Shown here: positions 7,257-12,515 of the stretch, one piece after another | Numbering within the stretch: the first letter of the stretch is position 1 | Layout of the letters: each line of letters opens with the position of its first letter | DNA from: an uncultured Clostridia bacterium | GTDB taxonomy: Bacteria; Bacillota; Clostridia; Christensenellales; Aristaeellaceae | DNA length: 12,515 bases | NCBI GenBank assembly: GCA_946534455.1 | Contig: CAMNCR010000149.1 | Location: 1 to 12,515, forward strand | Direction: 5' to 3' | Position numbers and translations under genes: made by a program | Notes under the pieces: model-generated | Database searches by the model: none | What the model saw: only the letters and a program-made list of their open reading frames with translations | What the model was told of the DNA's origin: nothing

Positions 7257-8525
7257 TCAGTCTACCGGTTCCCGGCTGATCACCGCGCCCAGGGAGCGGA
7301 GCTTGTCCTCAATATGTTCATATCCCCGGTCGATGTAGCCGGGCTCATAGATTTCCGTCACGCCCCGGGCCATGAGGCCGGCAATGATCAGCGCCGCGCC
7401 CGCCCGCAGATCCGTCGCGGTCATCGGCGCGCCGTAGAGCTCGGACACGCCCTCAATGATCGCGGTCCGGTCCATCACCCGGACGTGCGCGCCCATGCGG
7501 CGAATCTCGTCCAGATGGCGGAAGCGCTGCTCAAAGATCGTTTCGGTCACGATGCTGGTTCCCCGGGCGGTGGTCAGCAGCGCGCTCATGGGCTGCTGCA
7601 GATCCGTGGGGAAGCCGGGATAGACCTGGGTTTTCACGTTGATGGCCCGCCGGGGACCCACCACATGCACCCGGATGGCGTCATCGTAGTCCGTGACCTT
7701 GACGCCCATTTCCAGCAGCTTGGCGCTGAGGGCGTCCATGTGCGTGGGAATGCATCCGTTGATGATAATATCCCCGCCGGTGGCGGCGGCCGCGATCATC
7801 AGGGTGCCGGTCTCAATCTGATCCGGAATGACGGCATAGGTCGTCCCATGCAGATGCTGCACGCCGCGGATGCGGATGATGTCCGTTCCGGCGCCCTTGA
7901 TCCGCGCGCCCATGCTGTTCAGGAAGTTGGCCAGGTCCACGATGTGCGGCTCCTTCGCCGCGTTGTAGATCACCGTGCTGCCCTTGGCCCGGGTGGCGGC
8001 CAGCATGACATTCACCGTGGCGCCCACGGTGACCATGTCAAAGAACACGTCCCCGCCCGTCAGCTGGCTGCAGCTGGCGGTCAGCACGCCGCCGATTTCC
8101 CCGGCTTCCGCTCCGATGGCCTGAAAGCCCTTGAGATGCTGATCCACGGGCCGGGAGCCAATCTCGCACCCGCCCGGCGTGGGCACCCTGGCCGAGCCGC
8201 ACCGGCCCAGCAGCGCCCCCAGCAGATAGTAGCTGGCCCGCAGGCGCTGGGCATTGCGGTAGGAAACGGCGTTGCCCTCCGCGGGGCGCGGATCCACGCG
8301 CATCATTTTTCCGGGCTCATAATCCACCTTCGCGCCCAGGTCCCGCAGAATGTCCGCCAGGGCATGCACATCCTCAATGTCCGGCAGATTTTCGATCGTG
8401 CAGGGCTCGTCGCACAGCAGCGTCGCCGGAATGACAGCGACAGCCGTATTCTTTCCCCCGCTGACGCGGACCTGCCCCTCCAGCGAATGACCTCCGGTAA
8501 CCAGCATCCTTTCCGCTGACGCCAA
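7257..8525 (-). CDS. murA: UDP-N-acetylglucosamine 1-carboxyvinyltransferase (MurA)
   Basis: MurA transfers enolpyruvate from phosphoenolpyruvate to UDP-GlcNAc, the first committed step of peptidoglycan synthesis, in the cytoplasm. The 422-residue length is normal. Hallmarks present are GGKN at 23-26 (substrate-binding Lys25 and Asn26), the PGGC loop with Cys120 (the position modified by fosfomycin), FPTD with Asp308, TDLRA at 371-375, and IDRGYEHIEDKL at 398-409. The RASYYLLGALLGR segment is typical of Bacillota MurA proteins. The start is TTG at 8525: GGGAGG lies nine bases upstream, and it gives the N-terminus the expected length before LEGQVRVSGGKN. The ATG at 8507 has its purine run too close. 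A strong promoter lies upstream and the J-domain gene follows. Whether this is the only MurA of the genome cannot be seen. Confidence 0.95.
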   Translation of the reverse strand: MASAERMLVTGGHSLEGQVRVSGGKNTAVAVIPATLLCDEPCTIENLPDIEDVHALADILRDLGAKVDYEPGKMMRVDPRPAEGNAVSYRNAQRLRASYYLLGALLGRCGSARVPTPGGCEIGSRPVDQHLKGFQAIGAEAGEIGGVLTASCSQLTGGDVFFDMVTVGATVNVMLAATRAKGSTVIYNAAKEPHIVDLANFLNSMGARIKGAGTDIIRIRGVQHLHGTTYAVIPDQIETGTLMIAAAATGGDIIINGCIPTHMDALSAKLLEMGVKVTDYDDAIRVHVVGPRRAINVKTQVYPGFPTDLQQPMSALLTTARGTSIVTETIFEQRFRHLDEIRRMGAHVRVMDRTAIIEGVSELYGAPMTATDLRAGAALIIAGLMARGVTEIYEPGYIDRGYEHIEDKLRSLGAVISREPVD

Positions 8526-8534
8526 ACCCGTACA

Positions 8535-8540
8535 CCTCCC
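8535..8540 (-). promoter_or_regulatory. ribosome binding site supporting the TTG start of murA
   Basis: GGGAGG on the minus strand is nine bases before TTG (8525-8523). The only nearby ATG (8507) would have GGAAAGG touching it, which is too close to work well. Confidence 0.65.
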
Positions 8541-8541
8541 G

Positions 8542-8554
8542 TACCGTATCGGTA
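8542..8554. promoter_or_regulatory. small inverted repeat at the murA transcription start
   Basis: TACCG and CGGTA arms of five bases flank TAT. The element lies between the -10 box and the ribosome binding site, at the expected start of transcription. It could be an operator half or a weak leader hairpin; with arms this short it may be chance. Confidence 0.2.
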
Positions 8555-8560
8555 ACCTTT

Positions 8561-8589
8561 ATTATACACTTTTCCGGGATGCATGACAA
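8561..8589 (-). promoter_or_regulatory. near-consensus sigma-A promoter for murA
   Basis: On the minus strand TTGTCA (8589-8584), a spacer of exactly 17 bases and a perfect TATAAT (8566-8561) precede the murA start by about 36 bases. This is the best promoter in the window and suggests strong constitutive expression of murA and the J-domain gene. Confidence 0.8.
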
Positions 8590-8630
8590 GGCGCGTGTCG
8601 GGTGAGGCCTGGGGCGTCATGGGAACGGGG

Positions 8631-8661
8631 CTCCGGGCCTCATTCGCGATGAAGCCCGGAG
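8631..8661. other. imperfect stem-loop between the GH66 gene and murA
   Basis: CTCCGGGC (8631-8638) pairs with GCCCGGAG (8654-8661). Inside it TCAT pairs with ATGA after one mismatch, closing on a five-base loop. A second small hairpin (GCAGGG, CTT, CCCTGC) lies at 8667-8681. Neither is followed by a T-run, so a role in ending the sugar operon transcript is only possible, not shown. Nothing else was recognised in the 8590-8752 gap. Confidence 0.4.
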
Positions 8662-8752
8662 ATCCTGCAGGGCTTCCCTGCTTCCCGCAGCCGGCACGAT
8701 CGGACAGCTGTGCAAGGGACATGAAATCCAGCATGGAAACCGGGGCTTCCCG

Positions 8753-10348
8753 TCAGCCGATCCAGAGCATTCCGCAGCAGAGCAGCGTCGGGATTTCGCA
8801 GCTGATTTCCAGGCCGTATGGATGGAGAGAGGGGGTACAGGGCAACGGCTCCGGTCTGCCGAAGTTCAGATCGGGGGAAGCATACCAGACAGCGGCAGGC
8901 TCCTGATCGACCAGGATATGAAGAACGATGTGATGCTGCGGCACCGGCCTGTCTTTTCCCCGATTCCAGCATGCATCCTGAATCCCGCAAAGGTTCACCA
9001 GGGAGATCAGCTTCCGGGTCCTGCTTTCACGGATCAGGATCCAGATTCTGTCCGGATCTCCATCCACGGAGCAGGGAACATCCGCACGGTATTCCAGGTT
9101 GTCGCCCCCGAAATGGGTATAGGTGACGTCCTGCAGAGATCGGTCATACAGAAGGTCGCCATACCGGACAAAAAAGTCCTCATAGCTGCGGATCCGAAGC
9201 GCCTGGTCCTGTGTCAGCCTCGTATAGTCCGCATAATATCCCTGGGTCACCGCCGCATTGTCCTCGCCGATGAACAGCTGTGTGGCTCCCTGCATCGCGA
9301 TCGCGAAGGAAAGCAGGAGCTGGCTGTTCAGCGCCCGGTCAGGCTCATCCGTGCGGAACGCTGCCGGATAGGCCGCCAGCACCACCGGATGATTTCCCGC
9401 TTTCTGCACAGCCGCCCGCAGATGGCGGTAGCGGTCCATCGGCGGCCACAGCTCCATGTATACCGCATCCTGAGGACAGTCCCCTGTCTGCTCGACAGGC
9501 CAGGTACCCACATTATTAAAGATCAGATGCGGCTGAACGCCGTTTCTCTTCATGGCAGCGTCCGTATCGCGAATCAGTGCGGGAAAACCGTCCTTCAGAA
9601 AGCGCTTTTCTCCATCCTCCGTAAAAGCCGTCTTCGGCTCTCCGTAGGTATCCATATGAATCCCGTCGAATCCGACTTCCGTCACGGCCTTCAGATATTC
9701 ATGGATCAGGTGATCCCTCCATGGGCTTTCAATATCCATATAGTAAAAGGTATTGATAAAGATCAGCGGCTGACCTCCGGCTCCATACAGACCCCAGGAC
9801 GGGTGGACTTCCCGGAATTCACGGCTGGCAGCATAAACCGCACCGTAAGCCATGGCAGCCATTCCGCGCCGGTGGCATTCATCAATCCTTTGCCGGATGA
9901 CCGGCAGCGAATTCTGTTTGCCCATCATGTCCTGATATTCATCCTCCGGGGCCACCAGACTGTCATGTCTCCAGCTCCAGTCATAAAACTGGACATGCGT
10001 GATATGGTATCTGGCAAGCGCAGCCACCGCGTTTGATTCGCTTTCCCCGAAATCACAGAGGAATCCGTAACGAACCGTGCTCCCGCCTACATTGACGGCC
10101 GTGCTCAGCTCCGTCAGGGGCCTGCCATGCCGATATAACCGGACTTCAACCCCATAGCCTCCGGCCTTCAGGGGCGGAAGGAGCATTTCCTGCTCAGGCC
10201 CACAGACAGGGAGGGTGCCGGATCGGATGGCTTTTTCCAGATGCGTGATCCGCCAGTCCGCGCGATCCGCATTTACCTCCTGCTGTAACAGCAGTCTGAC
10301 CGGTTCGTTTTCTTCATATCTGCCCTGACAGGTGGACAGCTCATTCAT
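8753..10348 (-). CDS. GH66-family glycoside hydrolase (dextranase / CITase family), cytoplasmic
   Basis: This 531-residue protein matches the GH66 family, which holds endo-dextranases and cycloisomaltooligosaccharide glucanotransferases acting on alpha-1,6-glucans. A beta-sandwich (about residues 15-90) leads into the barrel at RYGFLCDFG (93-101), with HVQFYDWSWRHD (118-129). The likely nucleophile is Asp233 in FDGIHMDTYGE and the likely acid/base is Glu299 in YMELWPP. A C-terminal beta domain follows (WYASPD near 488-493). The ATG at 10348 overlaps the permease stop as ATGA, with GGAAGGAG ten bases upstream; the open frame extending to 10459 is a shadow of the permease. Classical dextranases are secreted, but no signal peptide is seen and about a dozen cysteines are scattered through the protein, fitting an intracellular enzyme fed by the adjacent importer. 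Exact linkage specificity is inference. Confidence 0.85.
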   Translation of the reverse strand: MNELSTCQGRYEENEPVRLLLQQEVNADRADWRITHLEKAIRSGTLPVCGPEQEMLLPPLKAGGYGVEVRLYRHGRPLTELSTAVNVGGSTVRYGFLCDFGESESNAVAALARYHITHVQFYDWSWRHDSLVAPEDEYQDMMGKQNSLPVIRQRIDECHRRGMAAMAYGAVYAASREFREVHPSWGLYGAGGQPLIFINTFYYMDIESPWRDHLIHEYLKAVTEVGFDGIHMDTYGEPKTAFTEDGEKRFLKDGFPALIRDTDAAMKRNGVQPHLIFNNVGTWPVEQTGDCPQDAVYMELWPPMDRYRHLRAAVQKAGNHPVVLAAYPAAFRTDEPDRALNSQLLLSFAIAMQGATQLFIGEDNAAVTQGYYADYTRLTQDQALRIRSYEDFFVRYGDLLYDRSLQDVTYTHFGGDNLEYRADVPCSVDGDPDRIWILIRESRTRKLISLVNLCGIQDACWNRGKDRPVPQHHIVLHILVDQEPAAVWYASPDLNFGRPEPLPCTPSLHPYGLEISCEIPTLLCCGMLWIG

Positions 10349-11181
10349 CCTTTGACCGCTCCTTCCGTCAGACCCTCGATAAACTGTCGCTGGAAGACGA
10401 GAAATATCATCACCACAGGAATCATCGCGATCACGGCCGTCGCAGCCATCAGATGCCATTTCGCGCCGCCAAACTGCTGAAAAAACACGCTCAGCGCCTG
10501 GGGGATGTTCTGCTTTTCCCGGCTCTGCAGGAAAAAGACAGCCTGCGCATAGTTATTCCAGACCCCAAAGCCATTCAGGATGACAAAGCTGGCTGTAGCG
10601 GGTCTGAGGATCGGGAAAACGATGCGCCAGAAGGCATGAAAGCCTGTGCAGCCGTCTACCTCAGCCGCTTCATCCAGCTCCCGCGGAAGGGCCCGGACAA
10701 AGGTTGTATAGATGAATACCGCTGACGGCATCGCAAGCGCAGAGCAGACCAGAATCATTCCCCACAGGGTATTGACCGCTCTGATTTTCCGCATCAGCGT
10801 ATACAGGGGCACCGTATTAATGATTCCCGGAATCATCATGCAGCCGATCAGCAGGGAAAAAACAAATTGATTGTAGGCCGTGTTGTGCCGGGCGATCGCA
10901 TATCCGGCCATTCCGCCCAGAACGATCGTCAGGCTCAGGGTTCCGACGGTGATGATGCCTGAGTTGATCATGGCCAGACCAATCCGGCTCTTCTCCCAGG
11001 CCGTCACATAGTTCCCCCAGTCAAAGGACGGAATGAAGAGATTGCCCTCATAGTAAATCCGGGAGGGAGCATTGAGGGAGAGAACCAGCAGGATATAGAA
11101 GGGGATGATGCACATCAGGCAGATCAGGATGACGATCATCACCCTGAAGGTTCGGAAGGCCCTGCTTTCCCGTCTCATCAT
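10345..11181 (-). CDS. carbohydrate ABC transporter permease, MalG type (CUT1)
   Basis: This 278-residue inner-membrane subunit has about six helices and the normal length of the MalG/UgpE group. A short cytoplasmic N-terminus precedes the first helix (about residues 12-35). The EAA loop that docks to the ATPase is at 171-192 (EAAEVDGCTGFHAFWR...). The ending QRQFIEGLTEGAVKG matches the conserved QRyfveGlt.GAvKG tail of this group. The ATG at 11181 overlaps the stop of the MalF-type gene as ATGA, and its own stop overlaps the GH66 start the same way, so the three are translationally coupled. A second ATG directly after the first could also be used. It works as a heterodimer with the neighbouring permease to import an oligosaccharide, probably the GH66 substrate. 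Confidence 0.93.
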   Translation of the reverse strand: MMRRESRAFRTFRVMIVILICLMCIIPFYILLVLSLNAPSRIYYEGNLFIPSFDWGNYVTAWEKSRIGLAMINSGIITVGTLSLTIVLGGMAGYAIARHNTAYNQFVFSLLIGCMMIPGIINTVPLYTLMRKIRAVNTLWGMILVCSALAMPSAVFIYTTFVRALPRELDEAAEVDGCTGFHAFWRIVFPILRPATASFVILNGFGVWNNYAQAVFFLQSREKQNIPQALSVFFQQFGGAKWHLMAATAVIAMIPVVMIFLVFQRQFIEGLTEGAVKG

Positions 11182-12047
11182 GCATCACCCTTTTCTCTGG
11201 TCAGATACAGTGAAATCAGGACAGGAATCAGGATAATCAGGAACAGGATCATGGCGACGGCGGTGGAATATCCGGTGCGGCTTCCATAGCACATTCGCAT
11301 GATATAGATGCTCAGGCTTTCCGTAGCGTAGCCCGGTCCGCCCTCCGTGAGGGACATGATCACATCGAAGACGGAAAGAGAACCGATAATGTTCGTCACC
11401 ACATTGATGCGGATTGCAGGCATCAGAAGCGGCAGAGTGACGCCCGCAAACCGCTGCCATGAGCCGGCTCCGTCCACGATGGCCGCCTCCCGGATGTCCG
11501 GAGAGATGTTCTTCAGCCCGGCCAGATAGATGATCATCGTCATTCCGGCATATTGCCAGACATTGACAAAGATCAGCACAGCCATCGTCGTGGGATAATG
11601 ATTCATCCATTTCCCCAGGAAAAACACCGTTCCCAGCTGCTCGGCGGCATGGTAAAGGAACCCGCGCCCCGGCTGCAGAAGGAAATACCAGACGTAGCCC
11701 ATAATCAGCGGACTGATGATGGCGGGCAGATAGATGATCACCCGTGCAGCGCCCCGGCCCCTGAAGGGCTGTTCCATCACCAGCGCATAGGCTAATCCAA
11801 CCAGGTTCAGAAAGACAGCGCTCCCCGCTGCAAAAATCAGTGTGGTACGGATGTCGCCCATCGCCCGCGCGTCCTGAAAGAACCTCGCGAAGTTCCTGAG
11901 GCCGACAAAGCTGGCAGTGCCCATGCCGTCCCAGTCTGTCAGGCTCATTCCGATTCCCCTGAGAAGCGGATAGACAAAGAAGATCCCGTATAGCAGCAAT
12001 GCAGGAAAGGACATGAACTGTGTCCAGTTGATCCTTCTGATCCTCAT
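11178..12047 (-). CDS. carbohydrate ABC transporter permease, MalF/UgpA type (CUT1)
   Basis: This 289-residue permease belongs to the MalF/UgpA group of sugar importers. The first helix (about 12-34) ends in the typical SLTDWDGMG. The EAA loop is at 187-208 (EAAIVDGAGSWQRFAG...), and a conserved LTEGGPGYATESLSIYIM stretch lies at 233-250. It lacks the extra N-terminal helices of enterobacterial MalF, as usual for Gram-positive members. The ATG at 12047 has a strong AGGAGG seven bases upstream. It pairs with the MalG-type protein encoded next. No ATP-binding subunit is encoded in the visible part, so a shared MsmX/MsmK-like ATPase elsewhere in the genome is likely. Confidence 0.94.
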   Translation of the reverse strand: MRIRRINWTQFMSFPALLLYGIFFVYPLLRGIGMSLTDWDGMGTASFVGLRNFARFFQDARAMGDIRTTLIFAAGSAVFLNLVGLAYALVMEQPFRGRGAARVIIYLPAIISPLIMGYVWYFLLQPGRGFLYHAAEQLGTVFFLGKWMNHYPTTMAVLIFVNVWQYAGMTMIIYLAGLKNISPDIREAAIVDGAGSWQRFAGVTLPLLMPAIRINVVTNIIGSLSVFDVIMSLTEGGPGYATESLSIYIMRMCYGSRTGYSTAVAMILFLIILIPVLISLYLTREKGDA

Positions 12048-12083
12048 GCTTTCGCCTCCTGCCTGTCTGCTGTCCCCGGAATG

Positions 12084-12114
12084 GGAAAGGGCGTCTGCCT
12101 GAGACGCCCTTTCC
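12084..12114. terminator. stem-loop between solute-binding-protein gene and permease genes
   Basis: A perfect 13-bp stem (12084-12096 with 12102-12114) closes a five-base loop. It lies in the 84-base gap between the end of the binding-protein gene and the MalF-type gene. The minus-strand side has only a broken T-run (CTTTCC), so it probably ends or protects part of the transcripts rather than stopping all of them. Confidence 0.65.
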
Positions 12115-12131
12115 GTCAGATGACTGATGAA

Positions 12132-12515
12132 TCAAAACCCTTCGTTCCAGGCTTTTTCATACGCTTCGGCAAAGCCCTGGGCATCATAGGTGCCGGCCAG
12201 CAGATCCTGCAGCATCCGTCCGGCATCATCGCCGCTGAAGCCCGCCGGCTTCTCATTGGTGAATCCGATGTTCACAGCGCTGTTCAGCACCGCCGTGACA
12301 TCCCGGACGAATCCTTCGGGAGCCCATGCGGCTTCAACATCCCTGAAGGCACTCGGAGAGCCCAGGGACTCGCTGTACTTCTTCTGGTTCTCCGCGCTGA
12401 ACAGGAAGGTCAGGAACGCCTTGGCGGCATCGACATTCCCGGTGGTGGCGGAGATGGAATAGCCGCTGTCCTCCGCGCACAGGACGACGGGCTGGCTGTC
12501 CGGCATATAGGCCGG
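12132..12515 (-). CDS. extracellular solute-binding protein of the sugar ABC importer (C-terminal part)
   Basis: The reading frame is open to the right window edge, so about 127 C-terminal residues are seen and the N-terminus with any lipoprotein signal is outside. The fragment fits the end of family 1 solute-binding proteins (SBP_bac_1). It shows SGYSISATTGNVDAAKAF, then FLTFLFSAENQKKYSES, then the ending LLAGTYDAQGFAEAYEKAWNEG. In Gram-positives such proteins are lipid-anchored outside the membrane and deliver oligosaccharides to the permeases. The gene is the first visible one of the operon and is followed by a stem-loop and the two permease genes. The sugar cannot be read from this part. 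Confidence 0.9.
   Translation of the reverse strand, partial: PAYMPDSQPVVLCAEDSGYSISATTGNVDAAKAFLTFLFSAENQKKYSESLGSPSAFRDVEAAWAPEGFVRDVTAVLNSAVNIGFTNEKPAGFSGDDAGRMLQDLLAGTYDAQGFAEAYEKAWNEGF

Noticed and set aside
6957..8519. 520-residue plus-strand open frame opposite murA
   Set aside because: It is antisense to an unmistakable MurA and has no recognisable domain; composition is typical of a shadow frame.
8822..10036. 404-residue plus-strand open frame opposite the GH66 gene
   Set aside because: It is the mirror of a coding region with conserved GH66 motifs and has no convincing ribosome binding site or family match.
10349..10459. N-terminal extension of the GH66 gene by 37 residues
   Set aside because: The extra residues are charged, low-complexity and read from inside the MalG-type gene. 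The ATGA-coupled start at 10348 with GGAAGGAG upstream is better.
1..12515. tRNA, rRNA, riboswitch, CRISPR array or insertion sequence
   Set aside because: Reading both strands and all gaps, I saw no cloverleaf-like segment, regular spaced repeats, transposase motif or known riboswitch core.

Overview
The window looks like chromosomal DNA of a GC-rich Gram-positive anaerobe, most likely a gut or rumen member of the Clostridia (Bacillota). The reasons are strong GGAGG-type ribosome binding sites on nearly every gene, a sugar importer of the maltose type with no ATPase gene of its own, a Firmicutes-like MurA, and small hydrolases without signal peptides. The organism call is inference from style; no rRNA or other taxonomic marker is present. 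No RNA gene, insertion sequence, CRISPR array or prophage was seen, and no gene-free stretch exceeds 300 bases (the longest is 8526-8752).

Left part, 1-2960: two tandem MATE-family exporters on the minus strand (1402-2790, then 21-1373), probably cotranscribed from a promoter near 2840. They diverge from a plus-strand type-B carboxylesterase (2960-4528).

Middle part, 2960-6637: three hydrolases in alternating orientation. The carboxylesterase runs tail-to-tail into a minus-strand metal-dependent amidohydrolase (4464-5381, GTG start), and the two coding regions overlap by 65 bases. The amidohydrolase diverges from a plus-strand esterase-D/feruloyl-esterase-like protein (5579-6637). A perfect 38-bp palindrome at 6648-6685 separates this part from the next.

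Core part, 6715-8525: a minus-strand pair, murA (peptidoglycan precursor synthesis, TTG start) followed 14 bases later by a small J-domain co-chaperone. A near-consensus sigma-A promoter lies just upstream at 8561-8589.

Right part, 8753-12515: a minus-strand sugar-uptake operon. In transcription order it holds the end of an extracellular solute-binding protein (gene cut by the window edge), a 13-bp stem-loop, a MalF-type permease, a MalG-type permease, and a GH66-family glycoside hydrolase (dextranase / cycloisomaltooligosaccharide glucanotransferase family). The last three genes are joined by ATGA stop/start overlaps. The GH66 protein has no signal peptide and many cysteines, so the likely scheme is import of alpha-1,6-glucan oligosaccharides followed by hydrolysis inside the cell. 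This part is visibly poorer in GC than the rest and may have a separate origin.
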